NCBI GenBank assembly: GCA_031446145.1
Contig: CP132903.1
Span: forward strand, 744,001 to 808,000
From: Arsenophonus sp031446145
GTDB lineage: Bacteria; Pseudomonadota; Gammaproteobacteria; Enterobacterales; Enterobacteriaceae
Reading direction: 5' to 3'
Length of the DNA stretch: 64,000 bases
Shown: piece after piece, positions 56,997-64,000 of the stretch
How positions within the stretch are numbered: position 1 is the first letter of the stretch
Layout: each line of letters starts with the position of its first letter
Notes under the pieces: model-generated
Database searches by the model: none
Told to the model about the DNA's origin: nothing
What the model saw: the letters and a program-made list of their open reading frames with translations, nothing else
Position numbers and translations under genes: made by a program

Positions 56997-58262
56997 ATGG
57001 ATAAATTTCAATTAAAAGGACCAATTCGTTTGATAGGAGAAGTTTTAATTTCTGGTTCAAAAAATGCTGCATTACCAATATTATTTGCATCGTTATTAGC
57101 AGAAGAAGTTGTTGAATTACAAAATATTCCTAACTTAAAAGATATTGATACAACGATTAAATTATTTAATAAATTGGGCATTAAAGTTGAGCGTAATGGT
57201 TCTATTTTTATTAATGCTTGTAGTATTAATAAATTTTGCGTTTCTTATAAATTAGTAAAAACGATGCGAGCATCTATTTGGGTGTTAGCTCCTTTAGTTG
57301 CAAGATTTGGTAAAGCTCAAGTATCTCTACCAGGAGGATGTGCTATTGGTGCACGTCCAGTTGATTTACATATTAAAGGTCTTCAAAAGCTTGGTGCTAA
57401 TATTTCTTTAAAAGAGGATTATGTAGAGGCATCTATTAATGGGAGGTTAAAAGGCGCTAATATTATTATGGATAAAATTAGTGTAGGCGCTACAGTTTCT
57501 ATTATGACAGCTGCAACACTAGCAAATGGTCAAACAATCATTAAAAATGCTGCTTGTGAACCTGAAATTAAAGATACAGCTAATTTTTTAAATTTATTAG
57601 GAGCTAAAATAAGTGGAGCAGGTACTAATAGGATTATTATTGATGGAGTATCACATTTAGGTGGTGGTGTTTATCAAATTTTACCTGATAGAATTGAAAC
57701 AGGAACTTTTCTTGTTGCAGCTGCGATTTCTGGCGGAAAAGTTCTTTGCCGGAATACTAAACCAATTATGTTAAATACAGTATTGCAAAAATTAAATAAA
57801 ACTGGTGCAGAAATTAAAGTAGGCACAGATTGGATACAGCTTGATATGCATGGTAAACGACCTAAAGCCGTCAGTATTGAAACAGCACCACATCCAGGTT
57901 TTCCAACTGATATGCAGGCACAATTTAGTTTACTGAATTTAGTAGCTGAAGGAGTCAGTACCATTAAAGAAAATATTTTTGAAAATCGTTTCATGCATAT
58001 TCCAGAATTAATGCGTATGGGAGCTTGTGCAAAAATAAAAGAAAATATAGTTTTTTGTCATGGTGTAAAACAATTAATTGGCGCTCAAGTTATGGCATCT
58101 GATTTACGGGCATCTGCAAGTTTGGTGCTTGCTGGTTGCATTGCAAAAGGAAAAACAATTGTTGAGCGTGTTTATCATATTGATAGGGGTTATGAAAAAA
58201 TAGAGGAAAAATTGCGTAGTTTAGGAGCTAAAATAAAGCGAATTCAATCACATAAAACATAA
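56997..58262 (+). CDS. murA: UDP-N-acetylglucosamine 1-carboxyvinyltransferase MurA
   Basis: MurA transfers enolpyruvate from PEP to UDP-GlcNAc, the committed step of peptidoglycan synthesis. The protein has 421 residues (E. coli 419). Substrate-binding Lys22-Asn23 lie in SGSKNAALPIL. The active-site loop LPGGCAIGARPVDLH has the catalytic, fosfomycin-reactive Cys115. FPTDMQAQF and ENRFMHIPEL are also intact. It ends the mla-ibaG-murA forward block and converges with degQ. Confidence 0.98.
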   Translation: MDKFQLKGPIRLIGEVLISGSKNAALPILFASLLAEEVVELQNIPNLKDIDTTIKLFNKLGIKVERNGSIFINACSINKFCVSYKLVKTMRASIWVLAPLVARFGKAQVSLPGGCAIGARPVDLHIKGLQKLGANISLKEDYVEASINGRLKGANIIMDKISVGATVSIMTAATLANGQTIIKNAACEPEIKDTANFLNLLGAKISGAGTNRIIIDGVSHLGGGVYQILPDRIETGTFLVAAAISGGKVLCRNTKPIMLNTVLQKLNKTGAEIKVGTDWIQLDMHGKRPKAVSIETAPHPGFPTDMQAQFSLLNLVAEGVSTIKENIFENRFMHIPELMRMGACAKIKENIVFCHGVKQLIGAQVMASDLRASASLVLAGCIAKGKTIVERVYHIDRGYEKIEEKLRSLGAKIKRIQSHKT

Positions 58263-58648
58263 TTGTTTGTGTATGTAATTTTTAGGAATATAAAATGCAA
58301 TTTGTTCTTTAATTCTAATAAAAAATAATATTATACGGATATATTTTTATGTTATTTTGAATACATTTAAGAAAATTATTACAAATGATATCTAATATGT
58401 CGCGTAAAGTTCAAATTTAAATATAATTAGTTAGTACAAAAAATATTTTTTTTAAAACATAAAAAAAATATATGATTATTTTTTTATAAATGTATTTTTT
58501 AAAATTTCTTATTATTTTTTATTTTCTGTCATTCAAGTCAAAACAATCTTTTATGTTTTATAAAGTATTTCATATGTATTTTATAAAAAAAATTTAAAAA
58601 AAATAACAAGTACAGTTATTAACGTTTTACTTGCTATTTTTTTCTATA
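58263..58648. other. Convergent spacer murA/degQ
   Basis: 386 AT-rich bases between convergent stops. No terminator with a GC-containing stem and no coding remnant is visible. It marks a joint between two backbone blocks. Confidence 0.5.
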
Positions 58649-60073
58649 TTAATTAAATATATTATTACCACGAATTAATAAGTAAATATTTTGATCACCA
58701 CGCAAGATATTTAATGCTAATGCGACTGGTTTACTAGCAATAATTTTGCGTAATTGATTTATGTTTTCTACTCTTTGTTGATTAGCACTAACAATAAGGT
58801 CGCCTTTAGCTAAGCCAAGCATTGCTGCGGGTGAATTAGAAGAAACACTATCAACTTGAACCCCTTTAGTGCCTTTCCTTGTATTATTGCTTAAAGTTGC
58901 TCCCATCAGTGATGTCATTAGAATTTCTGCTTTTGTGCTTGTTGAATTGCTATCTTCTAATATAACATTTACTTTTAAAGATTTACCTTTGCGCAATAGT
59001 CCGATTATTATTTCTTGACCAATTTCACTGGTACCAATTTTTGCTCTTAATTCAGCAAAGCTATTAATATATTTGTTATTAATGGATACCAAAACATCAC
59101 CTGGTTGAATACCTGCTTTATCTGCAGCAGAATGTGGTATGACTTCACTTACAAATGCACCTTTTTGTGCATCAATATTTAAAGCTTTAGCTAAATCAGA
59201 AGTCATTTCAGTTCCTTTAATTCCTAAAACTCCACGTTTTACTTCACCATGTTTGATAATTTGATCGCTAAGAGATTTTGCCATATTTGATGGAATAGCA
59301 AAACCTATACCGATATTACCTCCTCCAGGTGCTAAAATAGCAGTATTAATGCCAATTAATTCACCATTAAGATTAACCAATGCACCACCAGAATTGCCTC
59401 TGTTAATAGAGGCATCTGTTTGAATAAAATTTTCTAAACCTTCTAAGTTTAAACCGCTACGACCTAATGCAGAAATAATTCCTGATGTTGCTGTTTGCCC
59501 CAATCCAAAAGGATTACCTACAGCGATAGCAAAATCGCCAACACGTAGTTTATCAGAATCAGCAATTTTTATAGCTGTTAAATTTAATTTTTTTAAATTT
59601 TCTTCATTAGAATCTTTAATTTGTAACAAAGCAATATCTGTTTGAGAATCTCTACCAACAAGTTTTACTTCAATTTCTCTTCCATCATTAACTTGAATTT
59701 GAATGTTATCAGCATTATCAATAACATGATTATTAGTTAAAATGTAACCTTTTTCTGAATTAATAATAACAGCAGAACCTACCCCTTCAAAAGGACGAAT
59801 GCTTTTTTGTTGTGAAGGAAAATTAGGTCCAAAAAAGAATTTAAATTCTTCTGGTAATTGCTGATTATGAACACGTGTTCCCGATACACGAATATTAACT
59901 ACAGCAGGCAGTACTTTTTCTAACATAGGAGCTAGACTAGGTATTTTTTGTTCAGGTGATATAGTAACTGATGGTGGCATTAATGCAGAATAAGTTACTG
60001 TTGGCAGAATGAATATAATATTAATTACAGTTATTGTGAATACATTTAAAAAATATTTTGCTTTTTTTGTCAT
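58649..60073 (-). CDS. degQ: Periplasmic serine protease DegQ (HtrA family)
   Basis: DegQ is a periplasmic HtrA protease/chaperone for misfolded envelope proteins. From ATG 60073 it has 474 residues (E. coli DegQ 455, DegP 474). A signal peptide covers about 1-30. The catalytic triad is His116 (TNNHV), Asp146 (TDIALLQI) and Ser228 (GNSGGAL); two PDZ domains follow. The LEKVLPAVVNIRVSG and LPEEFKFFFG segments, lack of the Cys-containing DegP insert, and location next to rplM favour DegQ over DegP. An in-frame ATG at 60082 is possible, but AAGAGA is spaced better for 60073. Confidence 0.95.
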   Translation of the reverse strand: MTKKAKYFLNVFTITVINIIFILPTVTYSALMPPSVTISPEQKIPSLAPMLEKVLPAVVNIRVSGTRVHNQQLPEEFKFFFGPNFPSQQKSIRPFEGVGSAVIINSEKGYILTNNHVIDNADNIQIQVNDGREIEVKLVGRDSQTDIALLQIKDSNEENLKKLNLTAIKIADSDKLRVGDFAIAVGNPFGLGQTATSGIISALGRSGLNLEGLENFIQTDASINRGNSGGALVNLNGELIGINTAILAPGGGNIGIGFAIPSNMAKSLSDQIIKHGEVKRGVLGIKGTEMTSDLAKALNIDAQKGAFVSEVIPHSAADKAGIQPGDVLVSINNKYINSFAELRAKIGTSEIGQEIIIGLLRKGKSLKVNVILEDSNSTSTKAEILMTSLMGATLSNNTRKGTKGVQVDSVSSNSPAAMLGLAKGDLIVSANQQRVENINQLRKIIASKPVALALNILRGDQNIYLLIRGNNIFN

Positions 60074-60653
60074 GAATTTCATTCTCTTAAATACCTTAAT
60101 TTATTAAGGCAATTGAATTCTTATTTAGTAATATATAATTAAAAATTAGTAATATATAATTAAAAAACAGAATATTAACTTATTTTAAAAACATTATAAC
60201 TTAAAAATTGATAGATTTTTTCTTATTTCAAAAGTTTTTTTTAGTTTGTTATTAACTCTAATATTTCTAAAACATTTTTTGCAGAATTGATTGAAGTAAT
60301 AGATATTTGACTATTATCTAATTAGATATATTCAAAAATACTCAAAAAAAATTATTTGTTTTTTTAGTTTGATAAAACAATCATATGATACATATTATGG
60401 TAGTATAAATTTTATATTATCTAGTAATATTTTTCTATACATACTTAAAAACATATACTAATATTTTTTTTTACTGCTTAAATTTATTTAATTTTTTAAA
60501 TTTGAGTTTTTTAATGTTAAAAATTTTTATTTTTATGAAAAATGCTTATTGTAAAAATAACAAAACTTTGCAGAATTGTCATTATATCAATTAATACAAA
60601 TTTCTACATTATGATCACCCCATTTAAGCAATCTAGTAAAATGTATTTTTATA

Positions 60654-60682
60654 AACAGTTATAATAATAATTTATAACTGTT
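60654..60682. repeat. Inverted repeat, 11-bp arms
   Basis: AACAGTTATAA and its exact reverse complement TTATAACTGTT are separated by seven bases. No T-run follows on either side. It could be an operator-like dyad or a hairpin left from lost genes; it lies about 570 bases upstream of degQ and 710 upstream of rplM. Confidence 0.5.
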
Positions 60683-61378
60683 AAAATAGTATTAGTGGAA
60701 GCAAAAAAAATACAAAAAAATTATAATTTTTAATTTTACATAAATTTATAACTAGATATAACAATATCAGCGATATTTTTTTATGATGTATTTTTATATT
60801 ATTTATATTTTTTATTTTAAAAAATATGCTTTGCATTATATATCTTAACAAAGAGTATTTCTTTTGCAAGAAAAGGATGTTATTTTAAGATTTTACATTA
60901 ATTTATATATATAATCTGATAGGTTATTAATGTTCAATAAAATAATATTAAAAAAAACAATATAATGTTTAATTTTTTTCTAAAAACAAAAAATATTTAA
61001 ACTATTTATGTTCAACATTTTTTAAAAATATTTAAAAATTATAATGATTTAATTTATGTTATTTAAAAAAAAATATTACAAAATTTTTTTTATGAATGAA
61101 ATAAAATAAATATGAGGTAATAATATATATTTTAGTTTAAACAATATTTTAAATATTTTTGATTATTTCTTTATATTTTAAATATACATAATATTTATCG
61201 ATTTTTGTGTAAAAGTTTATTATAATACTTGATACTTGCATTACAAAAAATTTTATATTTCAATAAATCCAAGATTAATCTTGATCTTCTTATTTATTGT
61301 AGTCTTAATAATTTAAAATTAGTTTTAGATAATTAAAATATTTTTTTAAAATATGAGTATTTCCAATATATAATTTAT

Positions 61379-61391
61379 ATGATGGTATCAT
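61379..61391 (+). promoter_or_regulatory. Small dyad in the rplM leader overlapping the RBS position
   Basis: ATGAT-GGT-ATCAT is a perfect 5-bp-arm dyad ending 3 bases before the rplM ATG at 61395. No better Shine-Dalgarno than the GATGG within it is present, so the dyad could mask ribosome binding. In E. coli ribosomal protein L13 has been reported to repress its own rplM-rpsI mRNA; whether this dyad takes part is inference. Confidence 0.3.
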
Positions 61392-61394
61392 TTC

Positions 61395-61823
61395 ATGAAA
61401 ACTTTTATAGCTAAGCAAGAAACCGTCAAGCGTAATTGGTATATTATTGATGGGGAAGGAAAAATTTTAGGTCGTCTTGCAACTGAAATAGCAAGACGTT
61501 TGCGTGGAAAACATAAATTAGAATTCACTCCTCATGTTGATACTGGAGATTACATTATTGTTATTAATGCAAAAAAAATTCTTGTTACTGGCCATAAACG
61601 TGAAAATAAAATATATTATCGCCATAGTGGTTATATGGGAGGTCTTAAAGAAACAACATTTAAAGACATGATTGTTCGTTATCCTGAGCGAATTATTAAA
61701 ATTGCGGTTAAAGGCATGTTACCTAAAGGACCTCTCGGTCGTATTATGTATGCAAAAATGAGAGTTTATGCAGATGCATATCATCAACAAATAGCACAAA
61801 AACCGCAATTGCTTGATATTTAA
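61395..61823 (+). CDS. rplM: 50S ribosomal protein L13
   Basis: L13 is an early-assembly protein of the large subunit that binds 23S rRNA. The length of 142 residues equals E. coli. It starts MKTFIAKQETVKRNWYIIDG and contains the family signature around PLGRIMYAKMRVYADAYHQQ. rpsI follows after 30 nt in the standard two-gene operon. Confidence 0.99.
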   Translation: MKTFIAKQETVKRNWYIIDGEGKILGRLATEIARRLRGKHKLEFTPHVDTGDYIIVINAKKILVTGHKRENKIYYRHSGYMGGLKETTFKDMIVRYPERIIKIAVKGMLPKGPLGRIMYAKMRVYADAYHQQIAQKPQLLDI

Positions 61824-61853
61824 CAGAAAATTAAGAATATGGACAGATAAAAT

Positions 61854-62246
61854 ATGACTAAAAATCAGTACTATGGCACTGGTCGCCGAAAAAATTCTTC
61901 CGCCCGTGTGTTTATGAAGGCGGGTAGTGGTAATATTTTTGTTAATCAACGTACTATAGAACAATATTTTTGTCGTGAGACAGCAAGAATGATTATTCTT
62001 CAACCATTAGAATTAGTTGATATGTCTAAAAAATTAGATTTATATATTACTGTTAAGGGTGGTGGTATTTCTGGTCAAGCAGGTGCGATTCGTCATGGTA
62101 TTACACGGGCATTAATTATATATAATGAATTATTGCGTCCTGAATTACGTAAAGCTGGTTTTGTTACTCGTGATGCTCGTTCTGTTGAACGCAAAAAAGT
62201 GGGATTTAAAAAAGCCCGTCGTCGTCCACAATATTCTAAGCGTTAA
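61854..62246 (+). CDS. rpsI: 30S ribosomal protein S9
   Basis: S9 sits in the head of the small subunit; its basic C-terminal tail reaches the P-site tRNA. The length of 130 residues equals E. coli. Segments YYGTGRRKNSSARVFMKAGSG and GGGISGQAGAIRHGITRAL are typical, and the tail ends KKARRRPQYSKR, the P-site-contacting extension. It is followed by the only strong intrinsic terminator in the window. Confidence 0.99.
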   Translation: MTKNQYYGTGRRKNSSARVFMKAGSGNIFVNQRTIEQYFCRETARMIILQPLELVDMSKKLDLYITVKGGGISGQAGAIRHGITRALIIYNELLRPELRKAGFVTRDARSVERKKVGFKKARRRPQYSKR

Positions 62247-62266
62247 TTTTTTATAAGCAAAAAGCA

Positions 62267-62303
62267 TTACTAAACACCCGCTTTCATAGCGGGTTTTTAG
62301 TAA
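62267..62303 (+). terminator. Intrinsic terminator of rplM-rpsI
   Basis: A CCCGCT / AGCGGG stem (62277-62282 with 62288-62293, loop TTCAT) is followed by five T. Flanking TTACTAAA and TTTAGTAA extend the pairing, so the hairpin is long and roughly symmetrical. It begins about 20 bases after the rpsI stop. GC pairs this concentrated are exceptional here, which implies selection. Confidence 0.9.
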
Positions 62304-62589
62304 AATGATATATTATTACACTAAAAATTTATTAGTAATACATTGATTTTTAAATTTAATTTGTGTAATTAAAATAAAAATCAATATTTTTTAAGATTAT
62401 TTATAAAATTTTATAGATTATAGTAACAAATGTCTCACTATTTTGTATTAAATAAAAATAATAATATTTTAGTTCCTAAATAAGTATAAATTATATTAAT
62501 ATAATTTATTTATATTAATGTTAGTATGTAATAATCATTTATTATATTATTTATTATACTTTTATTTTTTTATCAATCTGGAGGTTTTC
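62304..62589. other. Leader region of sspA
   Basis: AT-rich spacer between the rpsI terminator and sspA. It should contain the sspA promoter, but no clear hexamer pair can be chosen. An upstream in-frame extension of sspA (from 62518) is hydrophobic filler without homology. Confidence 0.4.
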
Positions 62590-63228
62590 ATGCCTGTTGC
62601 TGCTAATAAACGTTCGGTAATAACATTATTTTCCGGTGAAACTGATATATTTAGCCATCAAGTAAGAATTGTATTGGCAGAAAAAGATGTAAATTTTGAG
62701 ATTGAAAATGTTAATAAAGATAATTTACCTCAAGATTTTGTTGATTTAAATCCTTATCAAACAATTCCTACATTAGTAGATAGAGAATTAATTTTGTATA
62801 ATTCTCGTGTAATTATGGAATATCTTGATGAGAGATTCCCCCATCCGCCATTAATGCCAGTTTATCCTGTTGCTCGTGGTAATACTCGTTTGATGATGTA
62901 TCGTATAGAAAAAGATTGGTATTCTTTAATGTATAAGATTCAAAAAAAGGATTCGCAATCTTATTCTACTCGGAAACAGTTAAAAGAGGAATTAATATCA
63001 ATTTCTCCCATTTTTCAAGAAATGCGATTCTTTATGAGTGAGGAATTTAGTTTAGTAGATTGTTGTTTAGCTCCTTTTTTGTGGCGTTTGCCTTCTTGGA
63101 ATATTGATATACCTCAAGAAAAAGGAACTGAAGGTATTAGATCTTATATGAAAAATGTATTTGATAGAGATTCTTTTCTTGCTTCATTAACTGAAGCTGA
63201 ACGTGAAATGTGTTTTATAAAAAATTAG
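62590..63228 (+). CDS. sspA: Stringent starvation protein A
   Basis: SspA is an RNA-polymerase-associated protein with a glutathione-S-transferase fold that represses H-NS and helps stationary-phase and acid survival. The length of 212 residues equals E. coli. The start is ATG 62590 (MPVAANKRSVITLFSG) with a strong GGAGG five bases upstream. The thioredoxin-like domain carries LNPYQTIPTLVDRELILYNSRVIMEYLDERFPHPPL, containing the surface patch needed for activity; the C-terminal helical domain follows. sspB starts 21 nt downstream. Confidence 0.98.
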   Translation: MPVAANKRSVITLFSGETDIFSHQVRIVLAEKDVNFEIENVNKDNLPQDFVDLNPYQTIPTLVDRELILYNSRVIMEYLDERFPHPPLMPVYPVARGNTRLMMYRIEKDWYSLMYKIQKKDSQSYSTRKQLKEELISISPIFQEMRFFMSEEFSLVDCCLAPFLWRLPSWNIDIPQEKGTEGIRSYMKNVFDRDSFLASLTEAEREMCFIKN

Positions 63229-63249
63229 TTTTTTTGGGAGTATTTTATA

Positions 63250-63741
63250 ATGTTACCGCTTCGTCCTTATTTATTAAAAGCATATTATGACTGGATTCTT
63301 GATAGTAATATGACACCTTATGTTATAATAAATACAAATATTTTTGGTGTTAAAATACCTATAGAGTATGCGAAAAATGGACAAATTATTTTAAATATTA
63401 AACCTTCTGCAGTAGAAAATTTTAAGATGACTGCTGATGAAATAAATTTTTATGCCCGTTTCGGTGGTGTGGTTTTTTATATTAAAATACCTATTATAGC
63501 TATTATTGCTATTTATGCTATTGAAAATAAAAAGGGGATAATTTTTGAAACAAAATGTGAATATAAGTTTAATACAAGCAATTTTGCAAATAAAAATAAA
63601 ACATTAAATTTTATGGATAAGAATAACAAAGATATTTTTTTAAACAAAGAAAAAGCAAGAAAATTAACAAAATTTTGTAATAAAACATCTGTCATTTCAT
63701 TAACAGAAAAAAGAAAAAAACTACTACGTATTATTAAATGA
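63250..63741 (+). CDS. sspB: ClpXP adaptor SspB
   Basis: SspB tethers ssrA-tagged proteins and cleaved RseA fragments to ClpXP. The protein has 163 residues (E. coli 165). The folded substrate-binding domain (about 1-105) is conserved: LRPYLLKAYYDWILDSNMTPYV, GQIILNIKPSAV and YARFGGVVFYIKIP. The acidic flexible linker of E. coli has become Lys/Asn-rich, but the very C-terminus LLRIIK keeps the ClpX-binding (XB) motif corresponding to LRVVK. This suggests that the tether is still used. ClpX, ClpP and tmRNA are outside the window. Confidence 0.95.
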   Translation: MLPLRPYLLKAYYDWILDSNMTPYVIINTNIFGVKIPIEYAKNGQIILNIKPSAVENFKMTADEINFYARFGGVVFYIKIPIIAIIAIYAIENKKGIIFETKCEYKFNTSNFANKNKTLNFMDKNNKDIFLNKEKARKLTKFCNKTSVISLTEKRKKLLRIIK

Positions 63742-64000
63742 TTTAAAAATATGTAAAACAATCATGTATTTTTTATTATATTATTACTAAATCTTTAATA
63801 TTTAAATTAAAAATTTTAGCAAAATAAAAATATAAAAAGTTTTTATCTGTCCTCAAGTATCATATATTTAAATGCATATAAATAAGGTGTATTAGTTAAA
63901 TTATTTTTTATAAATTATATTTCGGAATAAATAAAATTCCTTATAAAAGATAATTAAAAAAACTATTTTTTATTGTTTTTTAATGATTATTAGATTTAAT
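63742..64000. other. AT-rich window end
   Basis: 259 bases after sspB with no recognisable gene or terminator; the window ends in non-coding sequence. Confidence 0.5.

Larger units (their letters stand above)
60074..61394. other. Divergent desert degQ/rplM (zapG, zapE absent)
   Basis: 1.3 kb of AT-rich sequence. In E. coli zapG (yhcB) and zapE (yhcM) lie between degQ and rplM; neither can be read. It holds an 11-bp-arm inverted repeat (60654-60682), a small GC-richer patch at about 60613-60640, a TATAAT at 61221-61226 that could belong to an rplM promoter, and a small dyad just before rplM. A reverse 62-codon frame at 60681-60869 is not supported. Confidence 0.5.

Noticed and set aside
60681..60869. 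Reverse 62-codon frame upstream of degQ
   Set aside because: Lys/Asn/Ile filler, no homology or RBS.
1..64000. tRNA, rRNA, CRISPR, IS or prophage
   Set aside because: Scanned the spacers for T-arm consensus, GC-rich cloverleaf-sized islands, regularly spaced repeats, transposase or integrase motifs; none seen.

Overview
The window is a very AT-rich chromosome segment from a reduced gammaproteobacterium, almost certainly a vertically transmitted insect endosymbiont. Nearly every protein reads as a close orthologue of an Enterobacterales gene, and gene order follows the Escherichia/Yersinia/Proteus backbone in blocks. The AT-saturated spacers, many of them 0.4-2.8 kb, sit exactly where backbone genes are missing. 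The overall look (low GC, long non-coding deserts, retained LPS and envelope genes, type II dehydroquinase upstream of accB) resembles Arsenophonus-lineage symbionts of blood-feeding flies. That placement is inference; a 16S or concatenated protein tree would be needed. I see no insertion sequence, phage, CRISPR, rRNA or tRNA gene. Layout, left to right. (1) 0.95-15.3 kb: the envelope/lipid A block uppS-cdsA-rseP-bamA-skp-lpxD-fabZ-lpxA-lpxB followed by dnaE-accA, all forward; dxr/frr upstream and rnhB are missing. (2) 15.5-22.9 kb: tilS, proS (reverse), frameshifted ubiA and plsB (reverse). (3) 22.9-32 kb: mostly desert, with epmA, frameshifted tusA, rsmD, rpoH and fis; ftsY-ftsE-ftsX have gone from between rsmD and rpoH. 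(4) 33.4-39.6 kb: accC-accB-aroQ (reverse) and mreB-mreC-mreD (forward). (5) 40.5-47.1 kb: a 3'-eroded yhdP, then tldD and pmbA. (6) 47.2-52.7 kb: rapZ, ptsN, lptB-lptA-lptC and kdsD (all reverse), with npr, hpf, rpoN and kdsC lost. (7) 53.5-58.3 kb: mlaF-E-D-C-B, ibaG, murA. (8) 58.6-63.7 kb: degQ (reverse), rplM-rpsI with a clear intrinsic terminator, and sspA-sspB. How the genes work together: the retained set is dominated by the Gram-negative envelope. It covers undecaprenyl-P and CDP-DAG synthesis, lipid A (LpxA/D/B), part of Kdo synthesis (KdsD), LPS export (LptA/B/C), outer-membrane protein assembly (BamA, Skp, DegQ), retrograde phospholipid transport (MlaFEDCB), peptidoglycan entry (MurA), rod shape (MreBCD) and fatty-acid initiation (AccA/B/C, FabZ, PlsB). 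Around it remain a few regulators: RpoH, Fis, RapZ, PtsN, SspA/SspB and RseP. The most notable observations are two genes, ubiA and tusA, each broken only by a nine-T tract where ten T would restore the full family-length protein. This fits either transcriptional slippage rescue or a very recent frameshift. Also notable are a yhdP gene whose 3' third survives only as a fossil, and selective loss of genes from otherwise intact operons (ftsYEX, kdsC, rpoN/hpf/npr). I found no strong candidate for an entirely new multi-gene system.
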